Shown piece by piece: positions 6,340 through 13,243 of a stretch of 16,170 bases of DNA (its first letter is position 1; every line of letters begins with the position of its first letter). The stretch is from CAZRHH01 sp964599885 (lineage in GTDB: Bacteria > Chloroflexota > Dehalococcoidia > DSTF01 > JACRBR01). The position numbers were made by a program, and so were the translations under genes. The stretch covers positions 1 to 16,170 of the forward strand of contig CAZRHH010000074.1 in the NCBI GenBank assembly GCA_964599885.1, in the 5' to 3' direction. The notes under the pieces were generated by a model that saw only the letters and a list, made by a program, of their open reading frames with translations, searched no databases and was not told where the DNA came from.

Positions 6340-7335
6340 ATGGCCAGAGACACCAATCTCTACAACGAGCTTTGCATCTTCTCCGGGAACGCGCATCCGG
6401 GACTCGCCCAGGCCGTGTGCGACTACCTGAACATGCCGGTCGGCGAGGTCGAGGTGTTCGAGTTCTCGAACGAGAATATTTTCGTCCGCGTGCTCGAGAA
6501 CGTCCGCTCGAAGGACGTCTTCATCATGCAGCCGCTGTCGTCGCCGGTGAACCGCAGCATCATGGAACTTCTGATCATGATCGATGCTTTTCGCCGCGCT
6601 TCGGCGGGGCGCATCACCGCCGTGATGCCGTATTACGGCTACGGCCGCAGCGACAAGAAGGACCAGCCGCGCGTGCCGATTACGGCGCGCCTGCTCGCAA
6701 ACCTGATCGAAGTCGCCGGCGCCGACCGCGTGCTGACGATCGACCTGCACGCCGGTCAGATCCAGGGCTTCTTCAACGTGCCGGTCGATGAGCTGACGGC
6801 GCTGCACACGATCAGCAACTACTTCCGCCAGCGCGATCTCTCACGCACGACCGTGCTGGCAACCGATGTCGGCGGCGCCAAGCGGGCGCGCAACATCGCA
6901 CGGCAGCTGGGCACGCCGCTGGCGATCGTCGACAAGGAGCGCCTGGGCAACGAAGAGGACGTCTCCGCGCACACGCTGATCGGTGAAGTCGACGGCTGCG
7001 ACGTGATCATCCCCGACGACGAGATCCTCACCGGCGGTACGATCATCGCTGCTGCGCAGATCGCCCTCGAACGCGGCGCCCGCAGTGTGAGCGCGGCGTG
7101 CGTACACCCGATCCTGTCGGGCGACGCCGTCGAGCGCATCTGCGGCTCCGATATCCAGGAACTCGTCGTCACGGACACGATTCCGCTCGCCGAGTACAAG
7201 CGCCACCCGAAGGTGACGGTGCTCACCGTCGCGCCGCTGCTCGGCGATGCGATTACGCGCATCCACACCGGCCAATCGATCGGCGAGCTGCTGAGTTCGC
7301 TCGAGAAGCTGCCCGCACCGGCACACACGCATTAG
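6340..7335 (+). CDS. prs: Ribose-phosphate pyrophosphokinase (PRPP synthetase)
   Basis: The 331-residue product makes PRPP from ribose 5-phosphate and ATP for purine, pyrimidine, histidine, tryptophan and NAD synthesis in the cytoplasm. It has family-typical length and motifs. These are FSNENIFVRVLENVRSKDVF (N-terminal domain), MPYYGYGRSDKKDQPRVPIT (ATP-binding region), VLTIDLHAGQIQGFFNVPVD (metal-binding His), DVGGAKRARN and IVDKERLG (catalytic loop, retaining K and second R) and IPDDEILTGGTI at residues 224-235 (ribose-phosphate loop). In that loop the usual DDMIDTGGT has Leu at residue 230 where Asp is common. GGAGG at 6324-6328, 11 nt before ATG 6340, fixes the start; the frame upstream to 6130 is non-coding. 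A GTAG hairpin begins 17 nt after the stop and may terminate transcription. Confidence 0.95.
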   Translation: MARDTNLYNELCIFSGNAHPGLAQAVCDYLNMPVGEVEVFEFSNENIFVRVLENVRSKDVFIMQPLSSPVNRSIMELLIMIDAFRRASAGRITAVMPYYGYGRSDKKDQPRVPITARLLANLIEVAGADRVLTIDLHAGQIQGFFNVPVDELTALHTISNYFRQRDLSRTTVLATDVGGAKRARNIARQLGTPLAIVDKERLGNEEDVSAHTLIGEVDGCDVIIPDDEILTGGTIIAAAQIALERGARSVSAACVHPILSGDAVERICGSDIQELVVTDTIPLAEYKRHPKVTVLTVAPLLGDAITRIHTGQSIGELLSSLEKLPAPAHTH

Positions 7336-7352
7336 CGCCGATCCCAAACGAT

Positions 7353-7458
7353 GGTAGGGGCCCCGCTTGCCGGGCCCCGGTCATGTGCGCACCGATGCCC
7401 CGAACCAAACCGCCCTCACAGAGCAGTATTCTCGTGGCGACACAGCTTGCTGTGCCGA
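7353..7458 (+). repeat. Twin-hairpin module copy A, after prs
   Basis: A 30-nt element (7353-7382) begins GGTAGGGGCCCCGCTTGC. It forms a hairpin with arms GGGGCCC (7357-7363) and GGGCCCC (7372-7378). After 51 nt GTGG (7434-7437) leads into a second hairpin CGACACAG-CTTG-CTGTGCCG (7438-7457) with one A-C mismatch. The first element is identical at 8051-8080. Both hairpins share a central GCTTG. It follows prs by 17 nt on the same strand. The rest of the 7336-7549 gap shows nothing else recognisable. Confidence 0.85.
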
Positions 7459-7537
7459 TGGCCCGACCGCGTACCGTGCGCTCATTCTTGATACGCTCGT
7501 CAAACAAGTGCGACATGCACGCCAACCGCGCCATCAG

Positions 7538-7543
7538 AAGGAG
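7538..7543 (+). promoter_or_regulatory. Ribosome binding site of the Ddn-like gene
   Basis: AAGGAG lies 6 nt before ATG 7550 and sets the start, excluding the longer in-frame reading from 7367. Confidence 0.85.
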
Positions 7544-7549
7544 AACACC

Positions 7550-7999
7550 ATGCCAAAGATTGAAGGCGAGTACGCGCCGAGCGCATGGGGCTGGGTGCGC
7601 GAACAAGTCGAGACGTACGAACGCACCGGCGGCCGCGAGGCGAACACGCTGCGCGACACCGGACTGCCGATCATCGTCCTGACGACACGCGGCAACAAGA
7701 CCGGCAACGTGCGCAAGACGCCCCTCATGCGCGTCGAGCATGAAGGCGAGTATGCGCTCGTCGCATCCATGGGTGGCGCGCCGAAGCATCCCGTCTGGTA
7801 CCACAACCTGAAATCCGACCCCACAACCGTGACGGTCCAGGACGGCCCGGAGCCGTTCGAAGCCGACGTGCGAGAGCTGTCCGGCGGCGACGAGCGAGCG
7901 CTGTGGTGGGAGCGGGCGGTCGCCGCGTTCCCGCCGTACGCCGAGTACCAGCAGAAGACGCAGCGCGTCATCCCCGTCTTCGTCGCCCGCCGCCGCTGA
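7550..7999 (+). CDS. Ddn-type deazaflavin (F420)-dependent nitroreductase/quinone reductase family protein
   Basis: The 149-residue product has the family's usual size and split-barrel motifs. TTRGNKTGNVRKTPLMRVEH matches the TTTGRKSGxxRxxPL cofactor-binding motif. ASMGGAPKHPVWYHNLKSDP matches the highly conserved GG-x-x-KHPxWYxNLxANP block. The family uses reduced F420 to reduce quinones, nitroimidazoles or other small molecules, usually at or near the membrane. This member's substrate is unknown, and use of another flavin cannot be excluded. Strong ribosome site, short leader, monocistronic. It is flanked on both sides by the same hairpin module (7353-7458 and 8051-8134). Confidence 0.88.
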   Translation: MPKIEGEYAPSAWGWVREQVETYERTGGREANTLRDTGLPIIVLTTRGNKTGNVRKTPLMRVEHEGEYALVASMGGAPKHPVWYHNLKSDPTTVTVQDGPEPFEADVRELSGGDERALWWERAVAAFPPYAEYQQKTQRVIPVFVARRR

Positions 8000-8050
8000 A
8001 CCAACACCGCCGATGCCCCAACCGCGCACCCTGGCTGTTCCCACGCCACC

Positions 8051-8134
8051 GGTAGGGGCCCCGCTTGCCGGGCCCCGGTCGATCTGACAAACACTTCGGT
8101 TCCGCGTCGGTGGCGGCACAGCTTGCTGTGCCGA
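8051..8134 (+). repeat. Twin-hairpin module copy B, after the Ddn-like gene
   Basis: Positions 8051-8080 are identical to 7353-7382. After 29 nt GTGG (8110-8113) leads into CGGCACAG-CTTG-CTGTGCCG (8114-8133), a perfect 8-bp stem that repairs the mismatch in copy A. It lies 51 nt after the ddn stop on the same strand and about 130 nt before secA. The remaining gap to 8262 holds a weak TACACT box at 8199-8204 that may be the secA -10. Confidence 0.85.
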
Positions 8135-8261
8135 GCGTCTGGGCGCCGAACGCCGCAAAACGGGGTTCTACCTCTATATGAGACTCCCAGCCATTAGCTA
8201 CACTGAGTAGACACCGCGGCCGCCGAATCGGCCCGCCATTCCCTCATACACAGGAATCCAC

Positions 8262-11018
8262 ATGAAACTCTTCTCGAAAATCTTCGGCGACAACGACCGC
8301 GAGATCCGGCGCTTCATGCCACTCGTGGACCAGATCAACGCGCTCGAACCGGACATGGAACCCCTGACCGACGACGAGATCCGCGCCAAGCGCGACGAGT
8401 TCCGCGCCCGCGTAGCACCGCCCGACGAAGGCCAGAGTGCCGAGACGCTCGACGACCTGCTGCCCGAGGCGTTCGCCGTCGTGCGCGAGGCGGCGAAGCG
8501 GCGCGTCGGCCAGCGCCCGTATGATGTGCAACTCGTCGGCGGCATCGCGCTGCACCAGGGCCGCATCGCGGAACTGAAGACCGGTGAGGGCAAGACGCTT
8601 ACCGCTATCCTGCCGCTCTACCTCAATGCGCTCGAGGGCAAGGGCGCGCACCTCGTCACTGTCAACGACTATCTGGCCAAGCGCGACGCGCAGTGGTACG
8701 GCCCGGTGTGGGATCTGCTCGGCATCAGCATCGGTGTCCTCCAGCACGACGAGGCATATCTCTACACGCTCGAAAAGCAGAGCGACACCGACAACATGGA
8801 GCACCTCAAGCCGATCACCCGGCGCGAGGCCTACAACGCCGACATCACCTACGGAACGAACCACGAGTTCGGCTTCGACTACCTGCGTGACAACATGGCC
8901 GTCTCGCTCGAAGCGACCGTGCAGCGCGACCAGCACTTCGCGATCGTCGATGAAGTCGACAACATCCTCATCGACGAAGCGCGCACGCCACTGATCATCA
9001 GCGGCGCCGCCGAAGACAGCGCGACGCGCTACCAAACGTTCGCGCGCCTCGTCCCGCGACTGACCGTCGAAGAGGACTACACGATCGATCTCAAGTCGCG
9101 CTCCGTTCTGCTCACGGAAGTCGGCGTCGAGAAGATCGAGAAGCTGCTCAACGTCGACAACATCTACGCGCCCGAGAACTACCGGATGACGCGGTATATG
9201 GAAGCCGCGCTCAAGGCGCAGGTGATCTATCAGGTCGATGTCGACTATGTCGTGAAGGACGGCGAAGTCGTGATCGTCGACGACTTCACCGGCCGTCTCA
9301 TGTTCGGCCGCCGGTGGTCCGATGGCCTGCACCAGGCCGTCGAGGCGAAAGAAGGCGTGCGCATCCAGAACGAGTCGATCACGTACGCCACGATCACGCT
9401 GCAGAACTACTTCCGCCTCTACAGCAAGCTCGCCGGAATGACGGGTACCGCCGCGACGGAGGGCGAGGAGTTCTTCAAGATCTACAAGCTCGAAGTCGTC
9501 GTCATCCCGACGAACCAGCCGATGGTGCGCGAAGACACGCACGATCTCGTCTACCGCAGCGAACGCGCGAAGTTCGACGCCGTCGCCGAGGAAGTCGAAG
9601 AACTGAAGGCGGAAGGCCGCCCGGTTCTCGTCGGCACGGTGTCCATCGAGAAGTCGGAGTATCTCTCCGAACTGCTCAAACGCAAAGGGATCGAGCATCA
9701 GGTGCTGAACGCGAAGCAGCACGAGAAGGAAGCGGGCATCGTCGCGCAGGCAGGGCACTACGCAGGCGTCACGATCGCGACGAACATGGCCGGCCGTGGC
9801 ACCGACATCGTGCTCGGCGGCAAGCCGGACGATTCGCGCCCGAAGGAAGCGTGGGAGGAAGAACACGAGCGCGTCGTCGATGCCGGCGGCCTCGCCATCA
9901 TCGGCACCGAACGCCACGAATCGCGGCGCATCGACAACCAGCTCCGTGGCCGCGCGGGACGCCAGGGGGATCCGGGGAGCTCGCGCTTCTTCGTCTCGTT
10001 CGAAGACGACATCATGCGCCGCTTCGCCCCCGACTGGCTGCCGGGGATGATGGCGCGGCTCGGCATGGAAGACGACCAGCCGATCGAAAGCGGCATGGTC
10101 AGCAAGGCGATCGAGACCGCGCAGACGAAGGTCGAAGGCCACAACTTCGACATCCGCAAGCACGTCGTCGACTACGACGACGTGATGAACACGCAGCGCG
10201 ACGTCATCTACACCGAACGCCGCAAAATCCTCGAAGGCGCGGACCTCAAATCGAACATTCAGGAGATGGTGCGCGACGAACTGACGGCGACGGTCAACAT
10301 GAACGTGCCAACGACCGATCCCGAAGACTGGGACGTCGACGCGCTCCTCGCCGAGCTGAACGCGATCGTCCATCTGCCGGAAGAGTTCACCGCCGACGCG
10401 ATCGTGCAGATGACACCCGACGCGCTGCTCGAAGCCGTGCTGCAGTTCGCCGATGATGCGTACGAAGACAAGGAAGAGGAGACCGGCACCGACCTGATGC
10501 GCCAGCTCGAGCGGCTCGTCATGCTGCGCTCGATCGATTCGCTCTGGGTACACCACCTCACGGCGATGGACGAAATGCGCCAGGGCATCGGGCTGCAGGC
10601 GTATGGTCAGCAGGACCCGCTCGTCGCGTACAAGCGCGAAGCGCACGACATGTGGGATCAGCTACGCGGCAACATCCGCAACCAGATCGCCCGCTCGATC
10701 TACCACGTCGAGATCACGGCGACGCCAGCGCGTCCCGTCGCACCGCCGGTGACGACAGCCGTGCAGCCCGGCATCATTGAAACAAACGGCGATGGCAACG
10801 GCGCGCAGCCGGCTGCCGCCGGCACCCCCGACGATCGCGCGCAGCGAGCGGCGGCCGCCGCAGTCGGCGTCAAAGCGCCGCCGAAGAACCTGCGCACCAA
10901 CCAGCCGGGCGAGGGCGGCGCCGGCCGCACCGTCGTCGCCGCGCCGAAGCAGGGCCGCAACGAGCTGTGCGCCTGCGGCAGCGGCAAGAAATACAAAAAG
11001 TGCCACGGCGCGGAATAG
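8262..11018 (+). CDS. secA: Preprotein translocase ATPase SecA
   Basis: The 918-residue protein is the ATP-driven motor that pushes unfolded preproteins through SecYEG. It has Walker A TGEGKT at residues 107-112 and Walker B DEVDNILIDEARTPLIISG from residue 230 (Asn234 where Ser is common). The preprotein cross-linking domain, helicase motifs IATNMAGRGTDIVLGGK and QLRGRAGRQGDPGSSRFFVS, and a helical wing/scaffold region follow. An Ala/Pro linker leads to the zinc-binding SecB/lipid tail with C903, C905, C914 and H915 (NELCACGSGKKYKKCHG). Between ISIGV and REAYNADITYG there is a loop of about 28 residues (161-187), roughly 20 longer than in E. coli SecA. AGGA at 8252-8255, 6 nt before ATG, fixes the start. 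Single gene, not in an operon with the neighbours. Confidence 0.97.
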   Translation: MKLFSKIFGDNDREIRRFMPLVDQINALEPDMEPLTDDEIRAKRDEFRARVAPPDEGQSAETLDDLLPEAFAVVREAAKRRVGQRPYDVQLVGGIALHQGRIAELKTGEGKTLTAILPLYLNALEGKGAHLVTVNDYLAKRDAQWYGPVWDLLGISIGVLQHDEAYLYTLEKQSDTDNMEHLKPITRREAYNADITYGTNHEFGFDYLRDNMAVSLEATVQRDQHFAIVDEVDNILIDEARTPLIISGAAEDSATRYQTFARLVPRLTVEEDYTIDLKSRSVLLTEVGVEKIEKLLNVDNIYAPENYRMTRYMEAALKAQVIYQVDVDYVVKDGEVVIVDDFTGRLMFGRRWSDGLHQAVEAKEGVRIQNESITYATITLQNYFRLYSKLAGMTGTAATEGEEFFKIYKLEVVVIPTNQPMVREDTHDLVYRSERAKFDAVAEEVEELKAEGRPVLVGTVSIEKSEYLSELLKRKGIEHQVLNAKQHEKEAGIVAQAGHYAGVTIATNMAGRGTDIVLGGKPDDSRPKEAWEEEHERVVDAGGLAIIGTERHESRRIDNQLRGRAGRQGDPGSSRFFVSFEDDIMRRFAPDWLPGMMARLGMEDDQPIESGMVSKAIETAQTKVEGHNFDIRKHVVDYDDVMNTQRDVIYTERRKILEGADLKSNIQEMVRDELTATVNMNVPTTDPEDWDVDALLAELNAIVHLPEEFTADAIVQMTPDALLEAVLQFADDAYEDKEEETGTDLMRQLERLVMLRSIDSLWVHHLTAMDEMRQGIGLQAYGQQDPLVAYKREAHDMWDQLRGNIRNQIARSIYHVEITATPARPVAPPVTTAVQPGIIETNGDGNGAQPAAAGTPDDRAQRAAAAAVGVKAPPKNLRTNQPGEGGAGRTVVAAPKQGRNELCACGSGKKYKKCHGAE

Positions 11019-11025
11019 CGCCAAT

Positions 11026-11128
11026 CGGAATGTAGCCGCAGAGCTAATTTCCGCCCCGCTCCCCGCCGTCACACCTGAACGTCGAACGGGCGACAACCGG
11101 AATGTAGCTGCGGAGCTTTTAGCTCCGC
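11026..11128 (+). repeat. GTAG-hairpin repeat, two copies after secA (first decayed)
   Basis: CGGAATGTAGCCGCAGAGCT (11026-11045) and CGGAATGTAGCTGCGGAGCT (11098-11117) match at 18 of 20 positions, 72 nt apart. The second completes a perfect hairpin GCGGAGCT-TTT-AGCTCCGC (11110-11128). The first has lost its right arm. The second is the likely secA 3' structure. Confidence 0.75.
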
Positions 11129-11218
11129 CGCGTTGATTGACGACGAATCTGGCAGTCCGTCGACAGATGCGGGGAGCCGCACATCCGTCTTCAGCGGAGC
11201 ACGCAATGAATGACAGTT

Positions 11219-11241
11219 GTGGCCCGGGCTTTCAGCCCGGG
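11219..11241 (+). repeat. GTGG hairpin after secA; may also end the convergent hicB-like gene
   Basis: GTGG (11219-11222) is followed by CCCGGGCT-TTC-AGCCCGGG (11223-11241), a perfect 8-bp stem. It is the GTGG partner of the GTAG hairpin at 11104-11128. It also lies about 40 nt beyond the stop of the minus-strand HicB-like gene, so it could act in both directions. No gene is seen in 11019-11279. Confidence 0.65.
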
Positions 11242-11279
11242 TCATTCGCATTCGGCGCGCTGCCGCTCAACTGGTGCTA

Positions 11280-11552
11280 CTACCGTGGCACCAACACCGG
11301 CACGCTCATCGTGATGCCGCTCTTCGGCGTGTGCGCGCCTTCTTCATCCGTGTGCGCAGCCAGCCAGGCGTGAATCGCGTCCTTGATGTTCACGGTCAGC
11401 TCGTCAAGCGTCTCGCCCTGCGACACGCAGCCTTCGAGGTCGAGAACTTCGCGCCAATAGCCCGTCTCGCCATCATCGGCGGCGTCGTGCACGCGGATCG
11501 TGAACATGCGCTCGACGATCACTGCGGCCGGCTCGTCTTGGCTTGGTGACAC
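11280..11552 (-). CDS. HicB-like antitoxin family protein, no HicA partner
   Basis: The 90-residue protein contains the HicB_like fold pattern: MFTIRVHDAADDGETGYWRE (strand, turn, strand), then VLDLEGCVSQGETLDELTVN and NIKDAIHAWL. In HicAB systems such a protein neutralises the HicA RNase. There is no C-terminal DNA-binding helix-turn-helix and no HicA-like reading frame next to it. It may therefore be a solitary HicB-like protein of unknown role. GTG 11552 is preceded by GGAGG (11558-11562) at 5 nt; ATG 11507 (MFTIRVHD) would be the more family-like N-terminus. Confidence 0.7.
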   Translation of the reverse strand: MSPSQDEPAAVIVERMFTIRVHDAADDGETGYWREVLDLEGCVSQGETLDELTVNIKDAIHAWLAAHTDEEGAHTPKSGITMSVPVLVPR

Positions 11553-11605
11553 GAAGACCTCCGTCCCGGCGCGGCACGCGTGTACGTGGACTGTCGCGTT
11601 CCCCT

Positions 11606-11621
11606 AAGGGCTTTCGCCCTT
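11606..11621. repeat. Small hairpin AAGGGC-TTTC-GCCCTT
   Basis: A 6-bp stem with a TTTC loop lies between the divergent hicB-like and RDD genes. It shares the GCTTTC-type core with the hairpin at 11223-11241. Confidence 0.4.
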
Positions 11622-11670
11622 GCACCGCCGCTATCCGCGCATCGATACTCTCCGCAGGTTACGAGTATCG
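11620..11670 (+). promoter_or_regulatory. Candidate promoter and overlapping inverted repeat of the RDD gene
   Basis: TTGCAC (11620-11625) and GATACT (11644-11649), 18 nt apart, form a weak -35/-10 pair. CGATACTC (11643-11650) and GAGTATCG (11663-11670) form a perfect 8-bp inverted repeat with a 12-nt centre overlapping the -10. This layout suits a repressor operator. No cognate regulator is identified. Confidence 0.35.
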
Positions 11671-11691
11671 CCAAGACATGGAGGTCGTACG

Positions 11692-12093
11692 GTGATCCAA
11701 GAGCAGGCAATCCCTCAGGCAGTAGGTTTCGGCGAGCGCTTCGTCGCATACCTCATCGACTTCATCATCCTGTTCGTCGTCGGATTCATCATCGGAATCC
11801 TGCTGCCGGGCCCGATTCTGCAGTTCGTCATCAGTCTCGTGCTCGGCGTCGCGTACACCGTCTACTTCTGGACGAGCAGCGGTTCGACGCCCGGCAAGAT
11901 GGCGATGGGGTTGAAGGTCGTTAGCGCGGAGACGGGCGAACTGCTCGACCCGAGCACCGCGATCTTGCGTTACGTCGGCTACATCGTCTCATCGATCCCG
12001 GTGTTCCTCGGCTTCTTCTGGGTGCTCTGGGACGAAGAGAACGAAGGCTGGCACGACAAGATCGCCAAGACCCGCGTCATCAAGTCCACGTAG
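11692..12093 (+). CDS. RDD family membrane protein
   Basis: The 133-residue protein starts at GTG 11692, with GGAGG (11680-11684) 7 nt upstream, and reads (M)IQEQAIPQAVGFGERFVAYL. It has the RDD signature: Arg in GERF, Asp in AYLIDF, the segment SSGSTPGKMAMGLKVV, and the closing WDEENEGWHDKIAKTRV with its Asp. Three hydrophobic segments lie near residues 18-38, 40-58 and 92-112. RDD proteins are small inner-membrane proteins of mostly unknown role; some are ion antiporters. The next gene starts 11 nt after its stop, suggesting co-transcription. Confidence 0.85.
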   Translation: MIQEQAIPQAVGFGERFVAYLIDFIILFVVGFIIGILLPGPILQFVISLVLGVAYTVYFWTSSGSTPGKMAMGLKVVSAETGELLDPSTAILRYVGYIVSSIPVFLGFFWVLWDEENEGWHDKIAKTRVIKST

Positions 12094-12104
12094 CGCCACC
12101 GCTC

Positions 12105-12356
12105 TTGAAGTACGCCACCCGTTTCGACTGCCCGTACTGCGGCAGACCGTTGCGCGCGCGCTGGTACCGATGGCTCGGCCACCGGTTCCGCGTCCCGATC
12201 TTCGGCATGCTGTACATCGGCCGCATAGTCGAAGTGCTGACCGGCGGCGGTGGGAGCACCCCAGCAGAGGAGGAGGTCGTCCGCTCCTACTTCTTCGTCG
12301 AATGCAAGCGATGCAAGAACAAGGTGCCAGTGCCGGAACGCGCGACTCTCAGTTGA
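12105..12356 (+). CDS. Small zinc-ribbon protein of unknown function
   Basis: The 83-residue frame starts at TTG 12105, 11 nt after the RDD gene, and has CPYC (C9, C12) and CKRC (C67, C70). Such paired CxxC motifs usually hold one zinc ion. Between them is a basic, aromatic segment (RARWYRWLGHRFRVPIFGML) and a glycine-rich turn. No ATG or GTG start is nearby and the ribosome site is weak. The paired cysteines and tight spacing still argue for a real gene. I do not recognise the family. It ends 30 nt before a strong terminator. Confidence 0.6.
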   Translation: MKYATRFDCPYCGRPLRARWYRWLGHRFRVPIFGMLYIGRIVEVLTGGGGSTPAEEEVVRSYFFVECKRCKNKVPVPERATLS

Positions 12357-12386
12357 CGTTCAGCACCGGCGAATGGCTAAGACGCA

Positions 12387-12414
12387 AAGAAGCGCACGTC
12401 ACCGTGCGCTTCTT
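12387..12414. terminator. Bidirectional terminator between the zinc-ribbon gene and rplA
   Basis: A perfect 12-bp stem AAGAAGCGCACG/CGTGCGCTTCTT with loop TCAC lies between convergent genes, 30 nt after the zinc-ribbon stop and 53 nt after the rplA stop. The AAGAA/TTCTT stem bases supply U-rich ends in both directions. Confidence 0.75.
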
Positions 12415-12427
12415 CTCTCATTACTCT

Positions 12428-12454
12428 ATCTGTGCCATCTGCGACATCTGCGGA
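12428..12454. repeat. Three tandem 9-mers ATCTGTGCC, ATCTGCGAC, ATCTGCGGA
   Basis: Three adjacent ATCTGYG words sit between the terminator and the rplA stop, followed by TAAACC. No coding potential was recognised. Confidence 0.55.
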
Positions 12455-12467
12455 TAAACCCCAACGC

Positions 12468-13178
12468 CTACCCCGCGCGCATCGCCAGCGTCGGCGTCGG
12501 GTCGAGGCGGATGCCGGGGCCCATCGTCGTCGTCAGCGTGATGCTCTTGATGTAGACGCCCTTTTGGCCGCTCGGCTTCGCCTTGACGATCTCCGACACC
12601 AGCGTCGCCATGTTCTCTTCCAGCGCCGTCTCGTCGAAGCTCACCTTGCCGATCGGCACATGCACGATCGCCGTGCGGTCGAGCCGGAACTCGACGCGGC
12701 CCTGGCGAGCATCGTTCACAGCTTTGCCGAGATCCTCGGCGTCGACGACGGTACCGGAGCGCGGGTTTGGCATCAGCCCCTTCGGGCCGAGCACGCGGCC
12801 GAGACGGCCGACTTTGCCCATCAGGTCGCGCTGCGAGAGCGCGACGTCGAAGTCGGTGTAGCCGCCTTCGACCTTCTTGATCAGTTCGTCGCCGCCGACT
12901 TCGTCTGCGCCGGCCTCCGTCGCCGCGCGCGCGCCTTCGCCCTCGGCGAACACGAGCACGCGGATCGTCTTGCCGAGACCGTGCGGCAGCAGCGCGGTCC
13001 CGCGGATCTGCTGGTCGGCGTGGCGCGGGTCGAGTCCGGTGCGCAGGTGAAGTTCGACCGTCTCGTCGAACTTCACGAACGATGTTTCTTTCGCCAGCGC
13101 GATCGCTTCGGACGGCGTATACAGCCGTTCCTCGTCGATCTTGCTCGCCGCCTCGATGTACTTCTTGCCTCGCTTCAT
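12468..13178 (-). CDS. rplA: Ribosomal protein L1
   Basis: The 236-residue protein is the L1-stalk protein that binds 23S rRNA near the E site. It is full length, starting MKRGKKYIEAASKIDEERLY. The two-domain L1 fold is recognisable from FDETVELHLRTGLDPRHADQ, the Gly-rich RGTALLPHGLGKTIRVLVFA, and the hallmark GRVLGPKGLMPNPRSGTV, followed by GRVEFRLDRTAIVHVPIGK. In many bacteria L1 also represses its own operon by binding the mRNA. GAGGAG, 8 nt before ATG 13178, sets the start; the frame upstream to 13205 is not supported. It is the last gene of the tuf-to-rplA block: rplJ and rplL do not follow, and transcription should stop at 12387-12414. Confidence 0.96.
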   Translation of the reverse strand: MKRGKKYIEAASKIDEERLYTPSEAIALAKETSFVKFDETVELHLRTGLDPRHADQQIRGTALLPHGLGKTIRVLVFAEGEGARAATEAGADEVGGDELIKKVEGGYTDFDVALSQRDLMGKVGRLGRVLGPKGLMPNPRSGTVVDAEDLGKAVNDARQGRVEFRLDRTAIVHVPIGKVSFDETALEENMATLVSEIVKAKPSGQKGVYIKSITLTTTMGPGIRLDPTPTLAMRAG

Positions 13179-13243
13179 CTCTCGTACTCCTCCAACGACG
13201 TACACCCTCTCGGGCCGAGTCGACCTCGCGGCGTCCGCCGCTC

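Noticed and set aside
7353..8134. Composite mobile element carrying ddn between direct repeats
   Set aside because: No transposase or target-site duplication, and the same module follows nusG and similar ones follow other genes, so it marks gene ends rather than this cassette.
8244..10646. 800-codon open frame on the minus strand
   Set aside because: It lies fully antisense to secA, whose motifs are intact. Its composition (His/Val/Asp/Arg-rich, no domain) is the usual mirror of a high-GC gene.
11519..11749. 76-codon minus-strand frame beside the HicB-like gene, considered as a HicA toxin
   Set aside because: It overlaps the HicB-like start and the RDD gene start, has no HicA fold motif (GxxxxRxxGSH) and looks like random high-GC translation.
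12381..12400. GACGCAAAG resembling the core of a c-di-GMP riboswitch
   Set aside because: The partner GCAAACC segment and the pairing stems are missing, and the words form part of the terminator stem region.
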